Positions 30,005 through 38,025 of a stretch of DNA of 46,336 nucleotides are shown in pieces. The position numbers were made by a program, and so were the translations under genes. The stretch is from contig JAFTXW010000035.1 of the NCBI GenBank assembly GCA_017461445.1, forward strand, positions 1-46,336, read 5' to 3'. This DNA comes from Oscillospiraceae bacterium (GTDB lineage: Bacteria > Bacillota > Clostridia > Oscillospirales > Oscillospiraceae). The notes beneath the pieces are model-generated. The model was not told the DNA's origin. It made no database searches and saw nothing but the letters and a program-made list of their open reading frames with translations. The stretch's first letter is position 1. Each line of letters starts with the position of its first letter.

Positions 30005-30120
30005 GATTTGAAATTCAGATTTCAAATTGAAAATAGTATGAAAGCGGGGGAATCTCCCACGGGCTACCCAACATGCCACCGGCATGTTGGGTACGGCTGC
30101 TTCGCAGCCGCCGCCCTTTC
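30005..30120. repeat. Branched palindromic element after carB
   Basis: GATTTGAAAT with ATTTCAAATT, followed by a nested unit: outer GAAAGCGG and CCGCCCTTTC enclose CCCAACATGCC with GGCATGTTGGG and CGGCTGCTTCGCAGCCG. The whole could fold as a multi-branched structure in DNA or RNA. Its first part shares the TTCAAATTGAAAATAGTAT word, inverted, with 17735-17755. Confidence 0.6.
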
Positions 30121-30141
30121 GATCCCACACAGTTCATAATG

Positions 30142-30179
30142 AAAAAACTCCGATACCTTTTCAGGCATCGGAGTTTTTT
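30142..30179. terminator. Bidirectional terminator, carB operon end
   Basis: AAAAAACTCCGAT and ATCGGAGTTTTTT form a stem with a short loop and T-runs on both strands. It can end the plus-strand pyrimidine/purine operon and transcripts coming from the recombinase remnant. Confidence 0.88.
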
Positions 30180-30197
30180 TCATGGTGAACGACGGCA

Positions 30198-30597
30198 CTC
30201 GGGATAGCTGCTCGGAATAGTAGGCAGCCATGCCTTCAATGACGGCTTCCAGAATGATACCCTCCGGGGTATCCGGGATGGCTTCGGCTACATAATAGAT
30301 TTTGACACCGTTTTTCTTCAGGTGATATTTGTTGAGGGCGATCTCCTCTTTGTTTCGTCCGATCCGGTCGGTCTTCCAGACGATCAAAGCATCGAATGCA
30401 TGTTTTGCCGCGTCGGCAAACATACGCTGAAACTGTTCTCTGTTGTCGTTTCGCCCGGTCTGCGCGCGGTCCGCATAAACCTTTACAATGGTCAGTCCAT
30501 GGGCAGCGGCGAAGCACTCAGCCTCTGCAACCTGACCCTCGATGGACCGCTCACCCTGTCTATGACTGGAAAAACGGGCATAGACAACAGCATTCAC
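30198..30597 (-). pseudogene. Serine recombinase, N-terminal catalytic part only
   Basis: Starts MNAVVYARFSSHRQGERS with the catalytic Ser near residue 10, IEGQVAEAECFA, and the DALIVWKTDRIGRN and EGMAAYYSEQLSR blocks of large serine recombinases. Family similarity ends at about residue 132; the open frame then runs through terminator and palindrome DNA to 30064 without coding sense. Full members have 450-550 residues including zinc and coiled-coil domains, so this is a truncated relic. It overlaps the upstream regulator gene by four bases. Confidence 0.85.
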
Positions 30598-31181
30598 ACA
30601 GTTTCCTCCTTTGCAAGCTCCAGATCCAGCGCCATTCTGACCATGTTTTTGGATTTGATATCTGCCTGGTCGTAGGCACGGGCAACTTCGTATGCATCAG
30701 CAGATACTTCTGCAGGAACGTAATCCTTCACACCCAACCAGACTTCCAGCGGCACATTCAGGGTATCAGACAACTGCATTGCCAGATCCAGCGGAGCAAC
30801 CTTCATCTGCCGGGTAATAATCGTCCGGACCTGCTTATCTGTCAGACCGGTTTTCTGAATAACCCCGGGAATGTCTAGACCCATTTGATCTGCGGTAACC
30901 TCAATGAAGATCTTATAGAAAGGCTTCTCCTTTTTCTGTGTCCAGAACATGGAGGACACGGCCTCAGCCTCTTCGTCACCCAACAAATAATCTGCGGATA
31001 CCTTCAGCGCCTCGGCATATTTACGCACAACTTCGATTCTGGGGGAGCGGTCCTCTCGTTCATACCGGCTGAGAATCTGCTTGGATGTTCCCAGAATTTT
31101 GGCGAACTCGTCCTGTGTCAAACCCATGTCCTTTCTGATCTCGCGCAGTCTTCTACCAAACTTCGTATATTCCACATCCAC
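30594..31181 (-). CDS. XRE-family transcription regulator
   Basis: 195 residues starting at GTG 31181. The N-terminal helix-turn-helix is clear: FGRRLREIRKDMGLTQDEFAKILGTSKQ, then SRYEREDRSPR. A second, weaker HTH-like region (GVIQKTGLTDKQVRTIITRQ) lies at about 105-155. Regulator plus recombinase is a typical pair from a small integrative element, here reduced to a remnant. Its targets are unknown. Confidence 0.82.
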   Translation of the reverse strand: MDVEYTKFGRRLREIRKDMGLTQDEFAKILGTSKQILSRYEREDRSPRIEVVRKYAEALKVSADYLLGDEEAEAVSSMFWTQKKEKPFYKIFIEVTADQMGLDIPGVIQKTGLTDKQVRTIITRQMKVAPLDLAMQLSDTLNVPLEVWLGVKDYVPAEVSADAYEVARAYDQADIKSKNMVRMALDLELAKEETV

Positions 31182-31234
31182 ATCCTGCAGGCTTTCGGTG
31201 ATAAATTGCTATAAAGTTGATGTGATGACTGCCT

Positions 31235-31723
31235 TTAGCACACAGGCACATAGATTTGCATCACATTACCGGAGTATACCTCAAAATTGCATTTCTCATC
31301 ATCGTGACGATAGCCACTGCCTGGGAACCATTCCTTGAAAATATATTGCCACAGATCCTTGATTGCCTGAACGTAACCAGCCTGACCGAGCGTCTCGAGT
31401 TGGGAGTCCAGCGTGAAAATTGCGTATTTTGCCGCCGGGACCTCCAGCACTTCCATGCCGTTTGCTACATTGCCGACCGGTTCCACTCTTTCTCCAAAAA
31501 AGAACCGCATTTCAAAATCGCCTGTTTCCTTGCATAGCCAGAAGGCGATCTCCGTGCCGCATTTATTCTCTATTCCTGCATAAGCAGTCTTGTTCATAGT
31601 TGAAAAATCAATAACAGACCAATAGGCAGCACGGTCTTTAATGCGACACAGACGTCTCCAATCAGCCTCATAAGAATACCCGACTGCATAAATCTTGTTT
31701 TCTTCTCGAATGACAGGTTCCAT
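31235..31723 (-). CDS. GyrI-like / AraC effector-binding domain protein
   Basis: 162 residues, a stand-alone small-molecule binding domain: an N-terminal segment, then FEMRFFFGERVEP, VLEVPAAKYAIFTLDSQLE and DLWQYIFKEWFPGSGYR, and an end NFEVYSGNVMQIYVPVC, all typical of the GyrI-like family. There is no DNA-binding domain. It lies 41 bases downstream of EcfT, so it could belong to the cobamide operon or be independent. No ligand can be inferred. Confidence 0.75.
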   Translation of the reverse strand: MEPVIREENKIYAVGYSYEADWRRLCRIKDRAAYWSVIDFSTMNKTAYAGIENKCGTEIAFWLCKETGDFEMRFFFGERVEPVGNVANGMEVLEVPAAKYAIFTLDSQLETLGQAGYVQAIKDLWQYIFKEWFPGSGYRHDDEKCNFEVYSGNVMQIYVPVC

Positions 31724-31763
31724 ATTGTTTCTCCCGATAAGCGTATTTCTTCTGAAATTTTAA

Positions 31764-32642
31764 TCAAATAGTAGTAGAGAAACGATAGTCCGTCCACACT
31801 TCCAATGCCAGCGGCATCAGGCAGAGGACTGCATAGCCGACGCAGAACAGGATGTCCGTTGCAGCTATCGGCTCCCAGATAATCAGGGGGTCGTACACCA
31901 TATCGGTCAGCCCCAGCAGGATTGCCATGACGGTCAATGTCAGGCAGGCAAACAGGGTGATGACGTACGCCCGGTCACGGTTGTCGAAACGGTAGATAGA
32001 AAAGGCTGTTCTTCCACGAAGGGTGCTGCCCCGGCTCCGCATGGAATCAGACATGGTTGCAAGAGAACCGATGGTCCAGGAAATCAGCATAGAGAAAATG
32101 CGGATTCCGTTTTTCAGCCGCTGCCAAAGGTTGCCTTGATCAATTCCTTTACCCAGTCCCTTTCTGGCTGTATGAATCCGTTTTGCTTCACCTTTGATTC
32201 TCGGCACCATACGAAGCAGGATTGCCAGGAGCAGTGAAAGTCGGGGGCTTGCTTTGCCAAAGAGGTACACCACCTTGTCCGAAGAAAAGACGGAATACAC
32301 ACAGCTCATCCAAATCATCACGCCTGCCAAAGATACACCCAGAACGATACCATAAACCAGGGATTCCACCGTCATATTGTTGCCGATGAAATTCTGCCGC
32401 AGGACCGTCATGCCAAAGTGATGCAGGCTGCTGTAATAGAGAGCAAAGGCTGCGATTACCGGCAGCAGGCACAGGTTGAATACCAGGGCTTTGGTGCCGT
32501 TTCGTTTCAGACTGTAGGCAAACGCACAAAGAAACGAAATTGCCAGAAACACCGGGTGCTGAAAGGCCAGCATCCCAAAAATCACAGCAGCAAAATAGAT
32601 CAGATTCACTGCCGGGTGGCAGGCTTCAAATCCCATCGTCAT
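31764..32642 (-). CDS. ecfT: ECF transporter transmembrane protein EcfT (first copy)
   Basis: 292 residues with about six membrane segments. The N-terminal CHPAVNLIYFAAVIFG, LLLAILLRMVPRIKGEAKRI and SDSMRSRGSTLRGRTAF are EcfT marks; the Arg-containing helices couple to the EcfA ATPases. It overlaps the S-component gene by 17 bases. A clear paralogue is encoded at 41739-42596, next to the fused ATPase. Having a T component directly beside the S component suggests a dedicated corrinoid importer. Confidence 0.88.
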   Translation of the reverse strand: MTMGFEACHPAVNLIYFAAVIFGMLAFQHPVFLAISFLCAFAYSLKRNGTKALVFNLCLLPVIAAFALYYSSLHHFGMTVLRQNFIGNNMTVESLVYGIVLGVSLAGVMIWMSCVYSVFSSDKVVYLFGKASPRLSLLLAILLRMVPRIKGEAKRIHTARKGLGKGIDQGNLWQRLKNGIRIFSMLISWTIGSLATMSDSMRSRGSTLRGRTAFSIYRFDNRDRAYVITLFACLTLTVMAILLGLTDMVYDPLIIWEPIAATDILFCVGYAVLCLMPLALEVWTDYRFSTTI

Positions 32643-33327
32643 CCTCCATCATGCCGTACTGCACTTTCACCCTATCCAGCTTTTCCAGCAAGGGCTCTCC
32701 CAGGAAACGGATTACCAGGAAAGTGGCAATCGCCTGACTGATATTCACCGGCAGACCTGCTGCATACTGGGCAGCGGCACCGGCGGCGGTGATGTTCGAC
32801 TGAAGCAGGAATACTGTGCAGGTGTCCAGGATGGGGCCGATCAGTACCACAATCAGAATTGCTCCGAATATAGCCATATGCATGGGCTTCCGCTTGAGAA
32901 GCTTCTTCTGATGGGCAAGCCCCACCACCAGTCCAGCAATGCCGTAGGCCATCATCTGCCAAGGGGTGTGCGGACCCTGTCCGAAGAAGAAATTGCTAAC
33001 CAAGGCAGTCATGGCACCGATCAGGAATCCGGTTTCCGGACCAAAGACGATGGCAGACAGCATAATGATGGCATAAGTTGCCTTGAAGTTGGGGATGGGA
33101 ATCACCACGCGGCCCGCAACTGCCAGTGCGCACAGAACAGCGATCACTACCAGCTCCCGAGCCTGGGGTTTCCGGCCCTCAAAGGCAAGAAAGAACGGTA
33201 GCATGATCTCCACCAAAATCAAAGTGCTGGTGAGATAGTAGGAGCGTCCGGGAATCTTGTGGCCAAAGAAAATGGTCAGAGGAATAAGCAGCAAACACAG
33301 CAACGTTGCAATTTTGGATTTTTTCAT
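32626..33327 (-). CDS. ECF transporter S component, probably for a corrinoid
   Basis: 233 residues, six or more hydrophobic helices, with FKATYAIIMLSAIVFGPETGFLIGA and AMTALVSNFFFGQGPHTPWQMMAYG, the pattern of ECF substrate-binding S components. One base separates it from the gene for the intrinsic-factor-like protein and it overlaps EcfT. The substrate is inferred from context: cobalamin-type binding domain, cobamide salvage genes and cobalamin riboswitches. Cobalamin, cobinamide or a precursor would all fit. Confidence 0.85.
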   Translation of the reverse strand: MKKSKIATLLCLLLIPLTIFFGHKIPGRSYYLTSTLILVEIMLPFFLAFEGRKPQARELVVIAVLCALAVAGRVVIPIPNFKATYAIIMLSAIVFGPETGFLIGAMTALVSNFFFGQGPHTPWQMMAYGIAGLVVGLAHQKKLLKRKPMHMAIFGAILIVVLIGPILDTCTVFLLQSNITAAGAAAQYAAGLPVNISQAIATFLVIRFLGEPLLEKLDRVKVQYGMMEDDDGI

Positions 33328-33328
33328 A

Positions 33329-34993
33329 TTAGCCCTCCATTACGTCGGCACCCAAGTCCGCACCCAGACCGATGCAGGAATAGAGCCACTCGATCTTATC
33401 GCCTGGCTTGACTTCATAGCTGGAGCAGCCGTAATTGGGGAAAGTGCCATTGACCTGATACATCCAGCCGGATTCCGCGCCACAGTCGAATTCGTACAGG
33501 TGACAGATACCCTCCAGATAGTAGCTGTCATACAGAGGTGTCCAGCTATATTCCAGGGGGATATCTGCCGCCTCGCAGACCCGTTGCAGCACATCAAATA
33601 CATTCTCACCGGGAGTGAATTCCACCGTAATTTCCGGCAGAATCACACCGTCGGCCGGAACATAGGGAACCTTTGCTTCTTCCAAAAGATTTTGATTGTC
33701 GAGGACTGTATCACAGCGGATGGTGATGGTGCAGATGTTTTCCGTATTTTCGGATGTGACCAGCCGGTTATCAGGGATAGCGGCAGTTTTGAACTCACTG
33801 CCCAGAGCGGGCTTCTGATTAAGCACACCCGTCTGAATTACGAAGCCAATGCCCAGCACGGAAATCAGCAGGATGATAACTACCATAATTGCGTTGGAAA
33901 ACTTCTTTTTGCCCAGCTTCTTTTTCAGAGCGAAGCACAGAACAAGCAGTGCCGCGCCAACCGCCAACACCACCCACAGCCAAACCATGTTGTTATCCTG
34001 TGCGCGCTGTTCCTGCACAGTAGGCTTCTGAGGTGTAACAGTGAAGCCGTCCGTCATATCGTAAAGAGGGGTCTTTCCCTCCAGCATGCGAAAATAGGCA
34101 GTCAATGCATAGTAGCCCTGCTCTGTTGCGATGCCGTCAACCTTGCCGGAGTGAATGTGCTTGAAGCCGCCGCCCTCTACATAATAACCCAGTAAGCCAT
34201 CCAGGGCAGACATGCCATTCTTTACAAACCGCTCGTCCGTATTGGGGTCAATGCCCAATGTACACAGTGCCACAATCACCTGGGAAACAGACTCACTGCT
34301 GGCACCATACTGGCTGGGGAAATTACCGGTTTCATCCAGCATACCTGCAAGCACCGTAATGGCGGCATCCAGCGCACTCTGAACATCTGCATCCTCCCGG
34401 TAGGGTGCAAGTGCCTGGATCGCCATGGAAGTCACATCCGGATCGGCGATATTGCCGGAAGTTGCCCAGCCGCCGCCGGGTACCTGGAAATCCAGAATGG
34501 TGTCCACAAGGGTTTCCCTGTTGATCCCCTCCGGCATTTCGTACTTTCCACAGTCAAAGGCGATCAGCGTCCAAATCACACCGCTGACGCCAACCTTGCG
34601 GATATAGCCCATATCGTTCAGACCTGCCAGCAGGTTGTGACCACCCACATTGGTAGGGTCTTTGCCAATGGCAGTCAGCGCCACAGTGAAGCGGCAGTTG
34701 GTGGTGCATTTGGTGGCATGGAGCCGCCCGTTGTCGTCGATTTTTTGATCCACATAGGCAACCACGCTGTCATAGTAGCTGTCGGGCACTTCTCTTCCAC
34801 TCCGGGCGAAGCCCAGCGCCATCCACTCGCCGCCGGTGGAACCGGCAGAAGGATCACCTAAAGCGGCCATGTAATCCCCGGTGGTTTCAAATGCTTCCCG
34901 GATTGCGGTATCTTCCGCTGCCAAAGCGTTGACCGGGAGTGTTGCTATGATCAGCAGTACAAGTATAAGGGACAAAACTCGTTTCATCTTCAT
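33329..34993 (-). CDS. Membrane-anchored intrinsic-factor/transcobalamin-like corrinoid-binding protein
   Basis: 554 residues. Signal peptide to about residue 26 (ending NALAAED). Residues about 30-315 hold helical repeats of the alpha/alpha toroid type, with VPGGGWATSG, DPDVTSMAIQALAPY and SESVSQVIVALCTLGIDP. Two membrane helices (about 336-355 and 367-387) flank a basic loop LKKKLGKKKF. Residues about 405-554 form a DUF4430 domain with TVEFTPGENVFDVLQ, ESGWMYQVNG and VKPGDKIEWLYS. Alpha toroid plus DUF4430 is the domain layout of mammalian intrinsic factor and transcobalamin, where the ligand lies between the two. The helix hairpin places both domains outside. It probably hands corrinoid to the S component encoded next. 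Confidence 0.82.
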   Translation of the reverse strand: MKMKRVLSLILVLLIIATLPVNALAAEDTAIREAFETTGDYMAALGDPSAGSTGGEWMALGFARSGREVPDSYYDSVVAYVDQKIDDNGRLHATKCTTNCRFTVALTAIGKDPTNVGGHNLLAGLNDMGYIRKVGVSGVIWTLIAFDCGKYEMPEGINRETLVDTILDFQVPGGGWATSGNIADPDVTSMAIQALAPYREDADVQSALDAAITVLAGMLDETGNFPSQYGASSESVSQVIVALCTLGIDPNTDERFVKNGMSALDGLLGYYVEGGGFKHIHSGKVDGIATEQGYYALTAYFRMLEGKTPLYDMTDGFTVTPQKPTVQEQRAQDNNMVWLWVVLAVGAALLVLCFALKKKLGKKKFSNAIMVVIILLISVLGIGFVIQTGVLNQKPALGSEFKTAAIPDNRLVTSENTENICTITIRCDTVLDNQNLLEEAKVPYVPADGVILPEITVEFTPGENVFDVLQRVCEAADIPLEYSWTPLYDSYYLEGICHLYEFDCGAESGWMYQVNGTFPNYGCSSYEVKPGDKIEWLYSCIGLGADLGADVMEG

Positions 34994-35533
34994 TTCTCCT
35001 CATGGTAAGCAATCATGCCAAACAGGAACAGTTTGCCAGGAATCCAGCCGAACTGCAAACCGCAGCGATCAGCAAGCTTTGCTACATCAATGCAGTAGGC
35101 GGACATACAACTGATTCTTCTTTCGGGATGGGCACAGGGAAGGCTTTCTTTCCGCTTGCAGGGGATCGCAGAGGGGGCAGCCGTTGTAGCCGGTACAGAA
35201 TCCGACACAGCCAGCCTCCCGCACACCCTTCATCAGCCGCAGAACAGCTGCATTATGGGTTTCCTTTGCGTGACGGACGGCGCACTTATCGTCAAAGCCC
35301 TCAATATCCCAAATGGTGGAGATCACCAGCGCCTTATCCTGGGCCAGAATGGTCTGGTGCAGCGCCTCTACGGTGCCGCAATCAGGAGGACAGGAATAAT
35401 TGGCACCATATTGTCCACAGAGATTCTGCTCACAGAATGCCCGGAATTTCGGGTCTACCGGCACATCCTTCGCCGGGATCACAGCGGCATAGAAACCTTC
35501 CGCTTTTGCCAGCTCCAACAGTTTTTCTTCCAT
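34990..35533 (-). pseudogene. DUF2284 metal-binding protein, frameshifted
   Basis: Starts MEEKLLELAKAEGFYAA at 35533. Cys-rich blocks FCEQNLCGQYGANYSCPPDCG and GCVGFCTGYNGCPLCDP follow. The frame then shifts at the run of four G (35161-35164): in the other frame the protein continues CKRKESLPCAHPERRISCM and ends DRCGLQFGWIPGKLF, exactly as DUF2284 should, to a stop overlapping the start of the next gene. One base too many in the homopolymer explains it, either as a real mutation or as an assembly or read error. DUF2284 proteins are Cys-rich and often sit with corrinoid genes. Confidence 0.82.
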
Positions 35534-35546
35534 ATCGCAAATCTCC

Positions 35547-35738
35547 TTACTTTTTCTTAGGTTCTTTCAGTCCTGCTGCTTCCAAGGCTCTCGGCCAAGG
35601 GCCAAGGAAGGTCTTGATTCTGGCGCGGGTGGCATCATCAAAGTCTTTTTTTGTGGGAGGCCGGCCCAACTCCTGGGCTTTGCGTTGAAGCTGGCTGATT
35701 GCCCAAGTTTTTTTCTGTTCGTCAGTCATAGGTATCAT
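35547..35738 (-). CDS. Small protein with a homing-endonuclease-associated repeat
   Basis: 63 residues with one copy of the pattern LxxKAxELGRPPTKKDF and FLGPWPRALEAAGLKEP, known from HNH-endonuclease-associated repeats (a small helical DNA-binding module). Nothing else is attached; it has no nuclease motif. Its ATG overlaps the cobC stop by four bases, so it is translated with the cobamide operon. The role is unknown. Confidence 0.7.
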   Translation of the reverse strand: MIPMTDEQKKTWAISQLQRKAQELGRPPTKKDFDDATRARIKTFLGPWPRALEAAGLKEPKKK

Positions 35739-36274
35739 GGTAATTCCTCATATGTATTGCCACGGATGACATATCCGCAGCCGTTCTTTGGCTGCCATTC
35801 ATAGCGGTTCTTATTTTCGTTGGGGAACAGATGCTCCATAATGGCAGCGATCACACCGCCATGGGTGATGATGCAGGTGTCCTCCTGAAGTTCCGAAAAG
35901 GCTTGCAGAACACGCTCTCGCATCTGCACACCGCTTTCGCCATTGGGAGGGGTATTCGCATCGTTATCCCCGGTGAGCCATATCTGATATGTAGGCGTGT
36001 CTTTTAGTTCCTCGTAGCTGTGCATTTCGAAAATGCCGAAGTCCACTTCCCGGAACCGGGGCTCGACTTCGTACTGCACATTCCCAAAGAGAATCTGTAA
36101 GGTCCCATTCGTCCGCTTCATGCCACTGGTAAGGAAGCGGACATTTTTAATGTCATAGCAAAACCGGCTCAATTCTTCTCTGCCCCCATCGGACAGGGAC
36201 AGGTCGGTGCTGCCGCAGTATAGATGACGCTCATTGGCTTCTGTCTTGCCGTGGCGAATCAAGTATATGGTCAT
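35735..36274 (-). CDS. cobC: Alpha-ribazole phosphatase, histidine phosphatase family
   Basis: About 179 residues from ATG 36274 (MTIYLIRHGKTEANE); the longer frame runs through the neighbouring gene. The RHGKT motif with catalytic His, GSTDLSLSDGG, FREVDFGIFEMHSYEEL and ITHGG are the histidine phosphatase signature. In this cluster it should remove the phosphate from alpha-ribazole-P or from cobalamin-5'-phosphate. It overlaps the CobU-like gene by four bases (ATGA). General phosphatase identity is firm; the substrate comes from context. Confidence 0.85.
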   Translation of the reverse strand: MTIYLIRHGKTEANERHLYCGSTDLSLSDGGREELSRFCYDIKNVRFLTSGMKRTNGTLQILFGNVQYEVEPRFREVDFGIFEMHSYEELKDTPTYQIWLTGDNDANTPPNGESGVQMRERVLQAFSELQEDTCIITHGGVIAAIMEHLFPNENKNRYEWQPKNGCGYVIRGNTYEELP

Positions 36275-36633
36275 TTTAATCGCTGCTCCAATCCGCAGAA
36301 TATCCTGCTGACCTGGGTAGCTTCCTTGCTTAGATACTGTGCCAGCCGTCCGGTTTTCTGCCGCCATGCTCTGGTTTCTGCACCCATGGGAACTACACCG
36401 CAGAAGATATCCTGGAGGATTAGAATGCTGTCCTGCCATTGCTCCCGGTGGGTTTGAAAATAACCGATGGGGTCAGGATGGCCATAGGTGAATTCTTCAA
36501 TTTTATAGATGCACCGCTTAGAGAAGTCGATTTCTCCGGTGCCGCAGGTATGCACATCCGCATCTGTAATGTCAAAGGCGTTCTTGGCAAAATCCAGCTT
36601 GCCCTGATAGGCTCCACCAATAATCAGAATCAT
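36271..36633 (-). CDS. Short CobU-like P-loop protein
   Basis: 120 residues. P-loop-like start MILIIGGAYQGKLDFAKNA, then TCGTGEIDF and ILILQDIFCGVVPMGAETRAWR, which parallel the CobU kinase core. CobU proper has about 180 residues and a complete copy lies at 37480-38025. The usual GKS/T of the P-loop reads GKLD here, so phosphate binding may be altered. It could be a partner of CobC or a paralogue with a different nucleotide or corrinoid role. Confidence 0.7.
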   Translation of the reverse strand: MILIIGGAYQGKLDFAKNAFDITDADVHTCGTGEIDFSKRCIYKIEEFTYGHPDPIGYFQTHREQWQDSILILQDIFCGVVPMGAETRAWRQKTGRLAQYLSKEATQVSRIFCGLEQRLK

Positions 36634-36652
36634 ATGTACCTCCCGTTTTTTC

Positions 36653-36738
36653 TGTCATTCCGAGCCAGTGCTCACACTGGCGTGGGAATCCCCATCGGTA
36701 CAGGAGATTGCCACATCGCTTCGCTCCTCGCAATGACG
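36653..36738. repeat. Dispersed palindromic repeat between cobS and the CobU-like gene
   Basis: Ends TGTCATTCCGAG and CTCGCAATGACG are inverted. Between them lie CCAGTGCTCACACTGG, GGGAATCCCC and GAGATTGCCACATCGCTTCG. I recognise the GTCATTGCGAGGAGCGAAGCG word as a dispersed intergenic palindrome found in many bacteria. It breaks the otherwise overlapping cobamide gene run and lies in about 110 bases of noncoding DNA. Confidence 0.8.
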
Positions 36739-36745
36739 CAGTTTT

Positions 36746-37489
36746 TTAGATGAGTGCATAAACTGCTACGGCGCACAGCTCACCAATGGTCAGTGCGTAG
36801 CCAGAAATGTCACCATTCATGCCGTCCAGAGATTTGTAGGCCCGGTGCAGGGCAAGGCCGTAGCCAGCCAAACATCCAATGAGAGCAAATCCATACTTGC
36901 CGCAGAGCAGGAAGCCTGCCGCAAGGAAAATGCATAGCATGACCGCCAGCACCACCATGTGGTACTTCGGTTTTTGCTGATCCGCATACTGGCTGGTGGA
37001 CATGGGCTTCAATCCAGTCACCGCCAGAGCGGAGCAGCAGCGGCTGATTGCAGGAATAAATATCAGAATCAGATAATTGGCATCGTTGGATGCAGATGCA
37101 AATACCGCAAACTGGGCGATCATCAGCAACACGATGCCGATAACCGCAAAGCTACCCACATGAGAATCCTTCAGGATCTCCCTTCTGCGCTCCAAGTCCC
37201 GCCAGGATTTCACCGCATCGGTCACATCCATATAGCCGTCCAGATGGAGAAATCCGGTGACGATGTAAGGATAGGCCGAGAGGATCAATGCCGCAATCAT
37301 TGTGGGTAGATTCAGCAGACGACACAGCCAAGCTAAACCGGCCCAGATTGCACCAATCTCCAAGCCCACAATGGGCAGGAACAAAAGCATTTTGTCCCTG
37401 GCCTTCTCGTCCCACACCTGGGGTGCGGGGATGGCACAGAACATACTCTGGCACATAGCAAAAGCATGAAGATAGGTTTTCATATGCAC
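36746..37489 (-). CDS. cobS: Adenosylcobinamide-GDP ribazoletransferase (cobalamin synthase)
   Basis: Membrane enzyme joining adenosylcobinamide-GDP with alpha-ribazole, the last assembly step; 247 residues with several membrane helices. The acidic active-site block GFLHLDGYMDVTDAVKSW, then ERRREILKDSHVGSFAVIGIV, is diagnostic. It overlaps cobU by ten bases. Confidence 0.93.
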   Translation of the reverse strand: MHMKTYLHAFAMCQSMFCAIPAPQVWDEKARDKMLLFLPIVGLEIGAIWAGLAWLCRLLNLPTMIAALILSAYPYIVTGFLHLDGYMDVTDAVKSWRDLERRREILKDSHVGSFAVIGIVLLMIAQFAVFASASNDANYLILIFIPAISRCCSALAVTGLKPMSTSQYADQQKPKYHMVVLAVMLCIFLAAGFLLCGKYGFALIGCLAGYGLALHRAYKSLDGMNGDISGYALTIGELCAVAVYALI

Positions 37490-38025
37490 AGATCCCCCTT
37501 GTGAATGATTGGCTGGCCTGCGGACACTTCAATGACGGTACCGCAGACCTTTGCCAGTCGGCGGTCGATATCCGCCAGACACTTACGGTACATCTCGGTG
37601 TTTTCGGAATACTTTTCCGCATCGGAATAGATATAGTCACTGACAAATACTGCATGGCGGACAGTATGAGCAAACTCCACCAGTTCGTCGGCGCATCGGT
37701 GTGCCGCCTCCAGATCCATTTCATAGTTCTTCTCCACCGGGAACAGGGAGTTCTGGATTAACGCCGTGACACTGTCCACCAGAAACACACCCTCCTGATC
37801 GGCAGTTTCCAGGCAGTCCATGATATTGCGGAAGCACTCCACGGTTTCAAAGCCCATGCCGTCCCGGTCTGCGATGTGCCGCCGAATGCGGTCATCGTCC
37901 TCACTCCCAGTGGAGATCATGGTTGCCACATAGTAGTGCTTCCCGCCTTTGGAAAGAGTAACCGTCAGATCCTGGGCCAGAGTGGACTTGCCGTTCTTGG
38001 CACCGCCAGAGATAAAATAGGTCAT
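37480..38025 (-). CDS. cobU: Adenosylcobinamide kinase / guanylyltransferase
   Basis: 181 residues. The P-loop is SGGAKNGKST; EDDDRIRRHIADRD corresponds to the guanylylated-His region of CobU, VDSVTALIQNSLF to its central strand and IDRRLAKVCGTVIEVSAGQPI to the C-terminal block. It phosphorylates adenosylcobinamide and adds GMP. It overlaps cobT by four bases (ATGA) and is coupled to cobS downstream. Confidence 0.9.
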   Translation of the reverse strand: MTYFISGGAKNGKSTLAQDLTVTLSKGGKHYYVATMISTGSEDDDRIRRHIADRDGMGFETVECFRNIMDCLETADQEGVFLVDSVTALIQNSLFPVEKNYEMDLEAAHRCADELVEFAHTVRHAVFVSDYIYSDAEKYSENTEMYRKCLADIDRRLAKVCGTVIEVSAGQPIIHKGDLCI

